From: Rhodanobacter sp.
Lineage (GTDB): Bacteria; Pseudomonadota; Gammaproteobacteria; Xanthomonadales; Rhodanobacteraceae
DNA length: 64,000 bases
Direction of reading: 5' to 3'
NCBI GenBank assembly: GCA_030148505.1
Contig: JASBTI010000012.1
Location: 176,371-240,370, forward strand
The notes below the pieces were generated by a model, which was not told the origin of the DNA, searched no databases, and worked only from the letters and a program-made list of their open reading frames with translations. Below, one piece after another: positions 8,425 through 17,023 of the stretch. Within the stretch, counting starts at the first letter, position 1. Each line of letters opens with the position of its first letter. The position numbers and the translations under genes were made by a program.

Positions 8425-10325
8425 TGTGCGGAATTTGCGGAATTCTTGCGCTGGACGGGCCGGTCGATAGCGGTACGCTTCAATCGGCAGCGCATGCCAT
8501 GCTGACGGCGATGGATCACCGCGGGCCCGATGGCGGCCAAGTGGTGGCGCGGGAGTCGCTGGCGATGGGAGCCAACCGTTTGGCGATTCGCAGCTCGCGG
8601 GACGACAGTCCCCCGCTGCTTGCAGACGACGACGGCCTCATCGTCGTCTGCAATGGCGAGATCGACAACCATCGCGAGCTGCGCTCTTGGCTGGGCGAAC
8701 GAGGCCACGTGATTGCACGCGAAACGGATGTCGCGGTAATTGCGCCGCTTTATCGGGAGTGTGGTCCTTCTTTTGTCGATCAGCTTGAAGGGGTGTTCGC
8801 ACTGGCTATCTGGGATCCTGCTCGCAAGCTGTTGTTGCTGGCACGCGACCGGGTCGGCGAGCGCCACCTCTACTATGCCGCCGCGGACGACGGATCAATC
8901 CGCTTCGCCAGCGAGCTCGGGGCGCTCAAGTCCGCTCGAACGGCGCCTGTGGAAATAGATACGGCGGCGATCTGCGGGTATCTCGGTAGTGGCTATGTGC
9001 GGGTGCCGGACAGTCCGTTCGGAGGCGTTGGCAAGGTTGCACCGGGAGAGCTGATCACCATCGATCAGGCCGGCGTCCATCGCCATACGTATTGGCAATG
9101 CCCTATCGGCGACGTGGCCAGGAAAAAGCCGGCGACCGAAGCCTTCGACGCGATCTTCCGCCGGGCGGTATACCGGCAAAGTGACGTTGACGTCGAGTAC
9201 GGGGTATTGCTAAGCGGAGGCGTGGATTCGGCACTGCTTACCGCGGTGGCGCGCAGTGTCCGTCCCGATGTTCACCCGGTAACGTACGGCATCCGCTTCG
9301 CCGAAAACTCCTTCGACGAGAGCGAGCAGGCCGCCGCCGTGGCGCAACTGCTGGATTGCAGATTCGTTCCCGTCACGGTTTCGGCGCAAGATGTTCCGGG
9401 GACGCTGCGGGATTTGATCGCAACCACCGGCGAGCTGCTGGCCGATCCCGCCTGGGTGCCGCTTTCCCTGGTGGCCAAACGGGCTGCCCAGGACGTGCGC
9501 CTGGTGCTGGGTGGGGAAGGTGCCGATGAACTGTTTGGCGGTTATCCGACCTATCTGGGCGCGCGTTTCGCCGGTTATTACGCTGGCTTGCCTTCGCCAC
9601 TACGCAGTGCGCTGCGCGGCCTGGTCGAACGACTTCCCGTCAACGACAAGAAAGTCACAGTTTCATTTCTGTTGAAGCGATTTGTCCAGGGTCAGGAGCT
9701 GGGCGCGCTGGCGCGTCACCTGCTCTGGACCTCCAATATCCAACCCGGCTTGCTGCATCGTCTGGGGGTGTCACCACCCGCTTATCGGAGCGCCGAGGGT
9801 AAGCGTCTGGTGCTGGACGAAGTGCAGCGCTATGACTTTGAGCAGACGCTTCCGGAAGCGTTGATGGCCAAGGCTGACCGTGGTGGCATGCGTCACGCAC
9901 TGGAGGTCAGGGCACCTTTTCTGGATCAGTCGGTGATCGATTTCGCGGCGACGCTGCCGCCCTCGGCGCGGGTGCGGGGGCTGACCACCAAGGCTTTCCT
10001 CAAGCAATACGCCTTGACCTACTTGCCCCGATCCGTGGTTCATCGGCGCAAGCGGGGTCTTTCCGTGCCCCTCGCATCGTGGCTACGCGGCCCCCTGCTC
10101 GACTGGACCGAATCCAGCTTGTCCAGTCCATTGCTGGCCAGAGCCGGGGTGGACGGCGCAGCGGCACTGAAGTTGCTTGAAGAGCATCGGGCGCGAACAC
10201 GCGATCACTCGCGGGCGCTGTGGACCCTGATCGTACTGAGTGAATGGTTGGCGTGGGCGGCCATGCCTGTGCCCGTCGGAATCGCCTCCAAAGCGTCGTG
10301 CGAGCTGGGTGCCGTTGTGTCCTGA
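8424..10325 (+). CDS. asnB: Asparagine synthase (glutamine-hydrolysing)-like amidotransferase
   Basis: A 633-residue two-domain enzyme. The N-terminal class II glutaminase domain starts with the processed MCGICGI motif, so Cys2 is the nucleophile, and includes MDHRGPDGG and CNGEIDNHRELR. The C-terminal synthetase domain has the PP-loop LLSGGVDSALL near residue 263 and GGEGADELFGGY near 365. It could make asparagine, but AsnB paralogs in exopolysaccharide or lipid clusters amidate sugars or other carboxylates. Its position after an ArnT-like transferase and between two LAB_N genes suggests such a special role; this is inference. It is followed, convergently, by the second LAB_N gene 25 bases away. 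Confidence 0.85.
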   Translation: MCGICGILALDGPVDSGTLQSAAHAMLTAMDHRGPDGGQVVARESLAMGANRLAIRSSRDDSPPLLADDDGLIVVCNGEIDNHRELRSWLGERGHVIARETDVAVIAPLYRECGPSFVDQLEGVFALAIWDPARKLLLLARDRVGERHLYYAAADDGSIRFASELGALKSARTAPVEIDTAAICGYLGSGYVRVPDSPFGGVGKVAPGELITIDQAGVHRHTYWQCPIGDVARKKPATEAFDAIFRRAVYRQSDVDVEYGVLLSGGVDSALLTAVARSVRPDVHPVTYGIRFAENSFDESEQAAAVAQLLDCRFVPVTVSAQDVPGTLRDLIATTGELLADPAWVPLSLVAKRAAQDVRLVLGGEGADELFGGYPTYLGARFAGYYAGLPSPLRSALRGLVERLPVNDKKVTVSFLLKRFVQGQELGALARHLLWTSNIQPGLLHRLGVSPPAYRSAEGKRLVLDEVQRYDFEQTLPEALMAKADRGGMRHALEVRAPFLDQSVIDFAATLPPSARVRGLTTKAFLKQYALTYLPRSVVHRRKRGLSVPLASWLRGPLLDWTESSLSSPLLARAGVDGAAALKLLEEHRARTRDHSRALWTLIVLSEWLAWAAMPVPVGIASKASCELGAVVS

Positions 10326-10350
10326 CGAGCTTGGAAGGCTGGGCCTTGCG

Positions 10351-10632
10351 TCAATTCGGTGCGTTCGCGCGACTGCGCTCGCGCAGCCGTAGCTGCAGGT
10401 TGCGCAGATAAATGATCAGGCCGCCGGCCTGTCCCACGATGAACACTGGATCACGCTTGTAGATGGCGTAGACGAGCAGGATCAGGCCGCCAAGAATGCT
10501 GGCGTACCAGAATGCCATCGGAAAGGCGCTGCGCCGCTTGTATTCGCTGTAGAGCCATTGCAGCACGAAGCGGGTGACAAACACGGCCTGTCCCACAAAG
10601 CCGACGACCAGCCAGATGAAACTCGATGTCAT
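10351..10632 (-). CDS. LAB_N domain membrane protein, copy 2
   Basis: A 93-residue relative of the protein at 6313-6588: FIWLVVGFVGQAVFVTRFVL, QWLYSEYKRRSAFPMAFWY, and IYKRDPVFIVGQAGGLIIYL. The same Q-W-L-Y-S-E and KRDPVFIVG signatures are present, but the two sequences differ enough that this is not a recent duplication. Three membrane helices and a basic tail are expected. It converges on the amidotransferase gene. The 87 bases upstream separate it from suhB, which is on the same strand, so it may be read from the suhB promoter or its own. Confidence 0.75.
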   Translation of the reverse strand: MTSSFIWLVVGFVGQAVFVTRFVLQWLYSEYKRRSAFPMAFWYASILGGLILLVYAIYKRDPVFIVGQAGGLIIYLRNLQLRLRERSRANAPN

Positions 10633-10719
10633 GAATGATTTTCCGGCGGGAAGACCGAGGGATGCCGATGTCGATGCCTTGAAACTGCGGCGGTTCGTAT
10701 TTCGACTGAAGTGAGGTGC

Positions 10720-11523
10720 TCAGGCCTTGAGCAGCGCGGGCGTGGCCTGTGGTCCGATGGCATCGACCATCGCCTTCGCCACATGCAGGTTGCCGGCGAC
10801 GATGTTGCCGCTTTCAGGGATGCCGTCGCGACCGGCGAAATCGCAGCAACGCCCACCCGCTTCGCGTACCAGCAGCACACCGGCGGCCATGTCCCAAGGC
10901 TTGAGGCCGATCTCGAAGTAACCATCGTAGCGGCCGGCCGCGACGTAGGCTAGGTCCAGGGCGGCCGAGCCGGAGCGGCGAATATCTTCGGCTTGGCCGA
11001 GGATGACGCGGGTCATGTCGAGCTGCGCCGTGAGGTGCTCACGCTGGCGGTACGGGAAGCCGGTGGCGACCATGGCGCCGCCCAGATTTTCACGCTTGCC
11101 CACGCGCATGCGACGATCGTTCAGATAGGCTCCGTCGCCCTTGCTGGCGGTATAGAGTTCGTCACGCAGCGGGTCGAACACCACACCGTAAACGGGCTCG
11201 CCCTTGTCCAGCAGGGCGATCGAGACGCTGAAATGAGGGATGCCGCGCAGGTAGTTGTGGGTGCCATCGAGCGGGTCGATTACCCACACCAGGGATCCCT
11301 TGCCGGTCGCGCCGCTTTCCTCGCCGAGAAAAGCGTGGGAGGGATAGGCACGACGCAGCTCCTTGATGATCTCCGCCTCGGCGAGCTTGTCCACCTCGGA
11401 GACGAAGTCCATGCGCTGCTTTTCGACGATATTGAGACCGTCGATACGATTCATGTAGCGCAGGATGATATTGCCTGCGGAGCGCGCGGCGCGCGCCGCA
11501 ACGGTTACGGCGGGTCTGGACAT
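10720..11523 (-). CDS. suhB: Inositol monophosphatase family protein SuhB
   Basis: A 267-residue Mg-dependent phosphatase. Visible family motifs are FLGEESG (about residues 64-70), WVIDPLDGTHNYLRGIPHFS (about 81-100, metal-binding Asp residues) and the C-terminal GSAALDLAYVAAGRYDGYFE with KPWDMAAG. SuhB hydrolyses inositol-1-phosphate-like substrates and in E. coli also acts in rRNA transcription antitermination complexes. The gene is divergent from trmJ with 128 bases between their starts, an arrangement known from other gammaproteobacteria (suhB and trmJ neighbours). Confidence 0.92.
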   Translation of the reverse strand: MSRPAVTVAARAARSAGNIILRYMNRIDGLNIVEKQRMDFVSEVDKLAEAEIIKELRRAYPSHAFLGEESGATGKGSLVWVIDPLDGTHNYLRGIPHFSVSIALLDKGEPVYGVVFDPLRDELYTASKGDGAYLNDRRMRVGKRENLGGAMVATGFPYRQREHLTAQLDMTRVILGQAEDIRRSGSAALDLAYVAAGRYDGYFEIGLKPWDMAAGVLLVREAGGRCCDFAGRDGIPESGNIVAGNLHVAKAMVDAIGPQATPALLKA

Positions 11524-11651
11524 GGCTTCGACTTTGCAAAAGAGCGGGGTTGCGGTCGGCGATTCTAACAGAGGCGCGTTTGCAGGACATTCGAGCGTCG
11601 GACGGTGCTTCAGTTATCCTTGGCGGTTGTTATCCCAGTTCGGCCCTTCGC

Positions 11652-12419
11652 ATGTCCACAGTCCACGAAATCGCCGCGCGTATCCGCCACGTGCTGGTGC
11701 GTACATCGCATCCGGGAAATATCGGTAGTGCGGCGCGCGCCATCCGCACCATGGGTTTCGAGCGTCTGGAGCTGGTGGCACCCGCGCGTTTTCCCGATCC
11801 GCAGGCGAGTGCGCTGGCGGCCGGTGCCGACGAGGTGCTTGAACGCGCCGGCATTCATGCAGGACTGGTCGGGAGTCTGGCCGGCAGCAGCCTGGTGCTG
11901 GGGTTGTCGGCACGTCGCCGCGGGGTGACGCTGGCGGAGCTTTCGCCGCGTCAAGCGGCGCAGCAGGCGCTGGCTGCAGCGGCAAACGGCCAGCAGGTTG
12001 CCCTGGTTTTCGGCAATGAACGCAGCGGCCTCGAAAATGAGGAGCTGGCCCGCTGCCATGCGATGGTACGGATACCCAGCGTCGACGATTTCAGCTCGCT
12101 GAACCTGTCGCAGGCGGTGCAGGTGATGGCGTATGAATTGCGCATGGCGATACTCGGTGAAATCCCGGAGGCCTCGCTGCCAGAGCATGAGCCTCCGGCC
12201 GATGCCGTGCAGATGGAGCGCTTCTACGAACATCTGGCGCAGACCCTGGACGACATCGATTTCCACAAGGGCCGCACCGCGACCACGATCTTGTTGCGCC
12301 TGCGCAAGTTGTATCAGCGCGCGCAGCCGAATGAGCGGGAACTTCGGGTGCTGCATGGCATCCTGGCGGATACCCAGCGCATGGCGCAGCTGGCCAGGGA
12401 CAAGGGCAATAATCTGTAG
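11652..12419 (+). CDS. trmJ: tRNA (cytidine/uridine-2'-O-)-methyltransferase TrmJ
   Basis: A 255-residue SPOUT methyltransferase that 2'-O-methylates position 32 of tRNAs. The three SpoU motifs are present: HPGNIGSAARAIRTMGFERL, LVFGNERSGLENEEL and SSLNLSQAVQVMAYELR, which together form the SAM-binding trefoil knot. A C-terminal helical extension rich in charged residues (MERFYEHLAQTLDDIDFHKG) is typical of TrmJ. The ATG at 11652 is chosen; the longer frame from 11550 runs into the divergent suhB promoter region. The TAG stop at 12417-12419 lies inside the GTAG head of a REP element. Confidence 0.9.
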   Translation: MSTVHEIAARIRHVLVRTSHPGNIGSAARAIRTMGFERLELVAPARFPDPQASALAAGADEVLERAGIHAGLVGSLAGSSLVLGLSARRRGVTLAELSPRQAAQQALAAAANGQQVALVFGNERSGLENEELARCHAMVRIPSVDDFSSLNLSQAVQVMAYELRMAILGEIPEASLPEHEPPADAVQMERFYEHLAQTLDDIDFHKGRTATTILLRLRKLYQRAQPNERELRVLHGILADTQRMAQLARDKGNNL

Positions 12420-12517
12420 GAGCGCACCCTGTCCGCAAGAGGGGGCTTCCTTCGGTCGTGTGCGATGCTTTTTGTCGATGATGCGGAAAGGCATTCGCGC
12501 GCAGGGTGCGCTCCTAC
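12416..12517. repeat. Inverted REP pair (family A) between convergent genes
   Basis: Two copies of a REP-like unit face each other: GTAGGAGCGCACCCTGTC on the plus strand at 12416 and its counterpart on the minus strand ending at 12517. Each unit has the GTAG head followed by a short imperfect hairpin. The same unit recurs at 39148-39250, 62458-62531 and 63043-63178. Both flanking stop codons (trmJ TAG at 12417-12419; the CorC/HlyC-type gene TAG on the minus strand at 12514-12516) are part of the GTAG/CTAC ends. The paired hairpin could also act as a bidirectional transcription end. Confidence 0.85.
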
Positions 12518-13833
12518 ATCGCGCCGTCGGCGGGGGAGCGCGATGGTGCCTGTGTGACCAGCAGCTTGTCGATGCGTGCGCCGTCGAGATCGATCACTTC
12601 GAAACGGATACCGCGCCAGGCGAAAACCTCACCGGTTTGCGGAATGTGGCCGAGCGCAGTCATCACCATGCCGGCGACCGTGCGGAAGTCATGTTCCTGC
12701 TCTCCGGGGAGTTGATCGAGCTGCAGCAGCTCGCGCAAGTCATCGGTGGACAGGCTGCCATCGATCAACCAGCTGCCGTCGGCGCGTTGCACGATCGGTG
12801 CATTCTGGTCGTCACCGTGACCGATCTGGCTTGCTCCGACCACGGCTGCCAGCAAATCGTTGACCGTGACCACGCCTTCGATGTCGCCGTACTCGTCGAC
12901 CACCAAGGCTAGGGGGGTATCGGCATCGCGAAATTCTTCGAGCAAGTCGAGTGCGCGAGCGGTTGCCGGCACGAACAGTGGCCGAGACAGATGGGCGAAC
13001 AGTTCCGGGCTGCCCTCGGTAAAGCTGTGCAGCATGCGCTTGACCTCGACAACGCCGACCACTTCACTTTCGTCGCCGCGGTATACCGGGTAGCGGGAAT
13101 AGGGGGTCTCCCGCAACACCTCGATGTTTTCCTCACGGGGGGCGGCGATGTCCAGCCAGGCGATACGCATGCGGGGTGTCATGACGCTGTCTACCGTGCG
13201 GTCGCCCAGCCGCAGTACCCGATTGACCATGTTGTGTTCGTCGGCATCGAGCACACCTTGCTCGGCACTTTCCGCGACCAGCAGCCGGATCTCGTCCTCG
13301 GTCACTACACCGCGACCCCGCTGGTTGACCCGCAGCAAGCGCAACAACAGGTTGCTCGATGCGTTCAACAGCCAGACAAAGGGTGCACTGACCTTGGACA
13401 GTACCAGCATCGGAATTGCCAGGACGCTCGAGACCTGCTCCGGCGCCGCCAAGGCAAGCCGCTTCGGCACCAGTTCGCCGATCACGATCTGAACGAAGGA
13501 AATCAGCACGAAGCCCAGAACAATGCCGATCACCCGGGCGTAGGGCATCAGCCATGCATAGTGCTCGGCGTGCAGGGCATCGGCAATACGGGTGCCCAGT
13601 GCATCACCGGCGATCGCGCCGGTCGTCAGCATCACCAAGGTAATGCCGACCTGCACCGTAGAGAGAAAGTATTCCGGCGCTTCGGCATGGTGCAACGCCA
13701 CGGCGGCGCGCTGGCTGGTCTTCGCCATCTGCTTGAGGCGGCTCTTGCGCGAGGCAATCAAGGCCATTTCAGACAACGCAAAAAAGCCGTTGCATAGCGC
13801 CAGTACGAAGACAATCGCGATTTCGGTCAGCAT
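12514..13833 (-). CDS. CNNM/CorC (HlyC) family membrane protein with CBS domains
   Basis: A 439-residue protein. The N-terminal DUF21/CNNM domain (about residues 1-190) holds four hydrophobic segments and the motifs NGFFALSEMALIASRKSRL and GELVPKRLAL. A pair of CBS domains (about 205-330; VMTPRMRIAWLDI, EYGDIEGVVTVNDLLAAVVG) and a C-terminal CorC_HlyC domain (DGSWLIDGSLSTDDL) follow. Such proteins are linked to magnesium/cobalt efflux or Na-dependent Mg export; the older name hemolysin is misleading. Its minus-strand stop is embedded in the REP pair shared with trmJ. Confidence 0.88.
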   Translation of the reverse strand: MLTEIAIVFVLALCNGFFALSEMALIASRKSRLKQMAKTSQRAAVALHHAEAPEYFLSTVQVGITLVMLTTGAIAGDALGTRIADALHAEHYAWLMPYARVIGIVLGFVLISFVQIVIGELVPKRLALAAPEQVSSVLAIPMLVLSKVSAPFVWLLNASSNLLLRLLRVNQRGRGVVTEDEIRLLVAESAEQGVLDADEHNMVNRVLRLGDRTVDSVMTPRMRIAWLDIAAPREENIEVLRETPYSRYPVYRGDESEVVGVVEVKRMLHSFTEGSPELFAHLSRPLFVPATARALDLLEEFRDADTPLALVVDEYGDIEGVVTVNDLLAAVVGASQIGHGDDQNAPIVQRADGSWLIDGSLSTDDLRELLQLDQLPGEQEHDFRTVAGMVMTALGHIPQTGEVFAWRGIRFEVIDLDGARIDKLLVTQAPSRSPADGAM

Positions 13834-13950
13834 CGCAGTGACGACAAAAGGAATGGCATGGGTGCAGTGTAAACGCAGGCGGGGTTCTACTTCATCCCCG
13901 CGGTCCTTTCGTGGGAGCTGTCCGGGGCCTGAGCGCCTAGGTGTCGATGG

Positions 13951-14355
13951 CTACAGCGTGTCACTGCCGGTGGCAATGAGCAGCTCCAACTGGTCACCCA
14001 GAACGCCGAGTTCGCGAATCATGCGTTCGAGCTCCGCGGCATCGAGAAAGCCGTAAGGGCGGTTTTCGCACAAATGCAAGTAGGGTGACCCGTCAAGATC
14101 GGCTACGGCGAGAAAGCCGGTGCGCTGCTGCCAGTTGAAGCGCAGGCAGCGGCTGGGATCGGTACCTGCCAGCGGTCCGATCGGCGTGGAAATGCGCAGA
14201 TAACGCGCGCCCGATTCGCCTTCCAGCTCAGCCAGATAGATACCTTGGTAGCGGCTATTCGCCAGCTCAAGGTCGAAACTGATCAAGTAGGGGTCGTTCT
14301 GGCGTAGTTCGTGCTGGCTTCCGACATGGGAACGCACAGCTTCGAAATGTTGCAT
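13951..14355 (-). CDS. Conserved hypothetical protein of 134 residues
   Basis: The ATG at 14355 gives MQHFEAVRSHVGSQHELRQN followed by an alternating beta-strand pattern (YLISFDLEL, YQGIYLAELEGE, YLRISTPIGPL) and a C-terminal helix (LDAAELERMIRELGVLGDQ). This layout resembles the YbjN/type III secretion chaperone-like fold, but I cannot assign a family with confidence. There is no signal peptide or membrane segment, so it is probably cytoplasmic. It is divergent from the alkyltransferase-like gene. Confidence 0.6.
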   Translation of the reverse strand: MQHFEAVRSHVGSQHELRQNDPYLISFDLELANSRYQGIYLAELEGESGARYLRISTPIGPLAGTDPSRCLRFNWQQRTGFLAVADLDGSPYLHLCENRPYGFLDAAELERMIRELGVLGDQLELLIATGSDTL

Positions 14356-14460
14356 GGGGCGAGATCCGTGGCAGAGTGGAAACGGTACTACTCTGCCACG
14401 TCTTGCTGCTTGCGTCGCCTTGTCGTGGTCAGGCAATCAGCACCCTACTGGGTAAATCCA

Positions 14461-14808
14461 TTGATTAGTCCCGACCGCCATGCTCGCGTTTATGCCGCCA
14501 TCGCCGCTATTCCACGCGGTCGCGTGGCCAGTTACGGTGCGATTGCCGCTTGCGCCGGATTGCCGGGACGAGCCCGCCTGGTCGGCAAGCTTTTGCGCGA
14601 GACGCCTGAAGGCATGTTGTTGCCATGGCATCGCGTATTGCGTGCCAACGGCCAGCTCGCCTTGCCGCCTGACAGCGTGGGCTTTCGTCAGCAGTGTCGA
14701 CTGCTGCGGGCGGAGGGCGTGGAAGTCAGGAAGGGTCGTGTGGCGCTGTCGCGATTTGGTCTGGACGGCTCTCTCGATCGGGTCTTGTGGGGCAAGCCGG
14801 ATAGCTGA
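14461..14808 (+). CDS. Alkyltransferase-like protein (ATL; MGMT family without active cysteine)
   Basis: The 115-residue protein is the DNA-binding domain of O6-alkylguanine-DNA alkyltransferase: [20 protein letters not shown] (helix-turn-helix with the Arg finger region), [12 protein letters not shown], and [16 protein letters not shown]. In true MGMT the motif is PCHRV; here Trp replaces the methyl-accepting Cys, the hallmark of ATL proteins, which bind alkylated bases and recruit nucleotide excision repair. The start is uncertain: a TTG at 14461 is the nearest candidate, and ATG codons further up (14311, 14329) would overlap the divergent gene. Confidence 0.8.
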   Translation: MISPDRHARVYAAIAAIPRGRVASYGAIAACAGLPGRARLVGKLLRETPEGMLLPWHRVLRANGQLALPPDSVGFRQQCRLLRAEGVEVRKGRVALSRFGLDGSLDRVLWGKPDS

Positions 14809-14873
14809 GCGCTGCCTGGGCTGACGCTTCGCTGCGCAACTTTGCGCCAGTTTCCGTAGTCGACTTTGCTAGC

Positions 14874-16694
14874 ATGCAGCGGATGGATCCTCAGGCTCTC
14901 AGTCTTCTTCAAAGCGTTTTTGGTTACGCCAGTTTCCGCGGTCAGCAACAAGACATCGTCGAGCATCTCGGCGAAGGTGGCGATGCGCTGGTCCTGATGC
15001 CGACGGGGGGTGGCAAGTCGTTGTGCTACCAGATTCCCGCCTTGTTGCGACAGGGCACCGGCATCGTGGTATCGCCGCTGATCGCGTTGATGCAGGATCA
15101 GGTGGATGCCTTGCGCGAAGCGGGCGTATCGGCGGCTTATCTCAATTCCAGCCTCAGCGGAGACGCGCAACGGGAAGTTGAAAGGCAGTTGCTGGCTGGC
15201 GAGCTCAACCTGCTTTATGTAGCGCCGGAACGCTTGCTGACCGGGCGTTTCCTGGCCCAGCTCGAACGTACCGAAGTGGCCTTGTTTGCCATCGACGAAG
15301 CGCACTGTGTGTCGCAATGGGGTCACGATTTTCGCCCCGAATACCGCGAACTGGCGATCCTGCACCAGCGTTTTCCCGAGGTGCCGCGCATCGCGCTGAC
15401 CGCGACCGCCGATCCGCGTACCCGCGAAGAAATCGTCGAGCGGCTGGCGTTGCAGCGGGCGCGCCAGTTTGTCGCCAGTTTCGATCGGCCGAACATCGGC
15501 TACCGGGTCGGGCTGCGCCATAACGCGAAGCGCCAGCTGGGTGAGTTCCTACTCGGACATCAAGACGAGTCCGGCATTGTCTACTGTCTCAGCCGACGCA
15601 AGGTTGATGACACCGCTGCTTGGCTGGCCGAGTCGGGCATCGAGGCGCTGCCGTACCACGCCGGCCTGGACGCGGCGACGCGGGCGCGGAACCAGCAACG
15701 TTTTCTTCGCGAGGACGGTGTAGTGATGGTGGCTACGGTAGCCTTCGGCATGGGCATCGACAAGCCGGATGTGCGCTTCGTTGTGCACCTGGACTTGCCG
15801 CGAAGTATCGAGGGCTATTACCAGGAAACCGGTCGTGCCGGTCGCGACGGACTGCCGGCCGAGGCGTGGATGATTTACGGCCTTTCCGATGTGGTCACCA
15901 TGAGCCAGATGATCGCGCAGTCCGAGTCGGCCGATGAGCGCAAGCGGGTCGAACGGCAGAAGCTGGAGTCGCTGCTGGCCTATGCCGAGACCACCGGGTG
16001 CCGACGCGAGCGTCTGCTGGGCGCCTTCGGCGAGCGTTATGCAGCTCCTTGCGGCTACTGCGACAACTGCATTGCACCACCGAAGACCTGGGATGCCACG
16101 GTGCCGGCCCAAAAGGCGCTGTCAGCAGTGTATCGAACCGGTCAGCGCTTCGGTTCCGGTCATGTGATCGACGTGCTGCGGGGGCAGGAAACCGACCGCG
16201 TGCTCAGCTTGGATCACCATCGGGTCAGCACATTCGGCATTGGTGCCGAGATGGACGAAAAACAGTGGCGCTCGGTGTTTCGGCAGTTGCTTGCAGCCGG
16301 CCTTCTCGAGGCCGACGCCGAAGGCTACGGTACCTTGCGACTGACTGCCGCCAGTCGTGCGGTACTCCGTGGTGACAGCTCGGTAGAACTGCGCGAGGAC
16401 GCCCGGCCCGAGCGCGCCAGCCGTCGCCGCGACAGCCAGCTGATCACTGGCGGGAGCCTGGGAATCGAGGCGTACGAACAGCCGATGTGGGACGAGCTGC
16501 GCGCCCTGCGCACGCGGTTGGCACGGCAACATGGCGTGCCGCCTTACGTAGTGTTCCACGACGCCACCTTGCTGGCGATGCTCCGTGCGTTGCCGTCCAA
16601 CGAGGAGGAAATGGCCAGTATCAGCGGGGTGGGTGAGGCCAAGCTGAAGCGGTACGGGCGGGATTTCCTGGCCGTCATCAATGCCCCGGCGTGA
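14874..16694 (+). CDS. recQ: ATP-dependent DNA helicase RecQ
   Basis: A 606-residue 3'-5' helicase for recombination and fork repair. Visible parts: [14 protein letters not shown] (motif 0), [17 protein letters not shown] (Walker A, near residue 43), [17 protein letters not shown] (motif II plus aromatic loop, near 140), [16 protein letters not shown] and [12 protein letters not shown] (motifs V and VI), a zinc-binding cluster with [12 protein letters not shown] and CGYCDNC (about 370-400), a winged-helix region, and a C-terminal HRDC domain ([20 protein letters not shown]). Start at 14874, or 14883 (second ATG). Length is normal. Confidence 0.95.
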   Translation: MQRMDPQALSLLQSVFGYASFRGQQQDIVEHLGEGGDALVLMPTGGGKSLCYQIPALLRQGTGIVVSPLIALMQDQVDALREAGVSAAYLNSSLSGDAQREVERQLLAGELNLLYVAPERLLTGRFLAQLERTEVALFAIDEAHCVSQWGHDFRPEYRELAILHQRFPEVPRIALTATADPRTREEIVERLALQRARQFVASFDRPNIGYRVGLRHNAKRQLGEFLLGHQDESGIVYCLSRRKVDDTAAWLAESGIEALPYHAGLDAATRARNQQRFLREDGVVMVATVAFGMGIDKPDVRFVVHLDLPRSIEGYYQETGRAGRDGLPAEAWMIYGLSDVVTMSQMIAQSESADERKRVERQKLESLLAYAETTGCRRERLLGAFGERYAAPCGYCDNCIAPPKTWDATVPAQKALSAVYRTGQRFGSGHVIDVLRGQETDRVLSLDHHRVSTFGIGAEMDEKQWRSVFRQLLAAGLLEADAEGYGTLRLTAASRAVLRGDSSVELREDARPERASRRRDSQLITGGSLGIEAYEQPMWDELRALRTRLARQHGVPPYVVFHDATLLAMLRALPSNEEEMASISGVGEAKLKRYGRDFLAVINAPA

Positions 16695-17023
16695 GGCTGG
16701 CGAGGCGCCGAGCCGGCGCAGTCAGGCTAGCTCCAGATAACTCATGCAACCGTGGGGCGCCTTGGAGATCTCCGGATAAAGCTTGGGCGCCGGGCGGACC
16801 ATGTTCCAATAAGCGCGTAGGGCAGGGTATGCTTCACTCAGACCAGTGAGGGCGTTTGAATCCCAGTGCTGGCGCGGATGTAATCGTTTTCTTTGATCGG
16901 GTGATTCAGGGTGCCGGCATGCTCGTCGTTGGTACGGCTGCATACGTATTCAGTCTGACAGCGCGGCGCCGGCCACCCAGAATCGACCGCTTAGTGAAAG
17001 GCCACGACATTGGGGGATTTGGA
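16695..17023 (-). other. Gap with a possible 3' gene remnant before the sugar porter
   Basis: The 329 bases between recQ and the sugar porter carry no complete gene. On the minus strand an open frame ending at 16722 reads SEAYPALRAYWNMVRPAPKL and ends SYLELA. YPALRAYW followed by a basic RP segment resembles the C-terminal helix of glutathione S-transferases, suggesting the tail of a lost gene, but upstream codons look random and there is no start signal. The plus-strand part near 16960-17023 must hold the sugar porter promoter and its ribosome binding site (GGGGGA 7 bases before the ATG). Confidence 0.3.
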
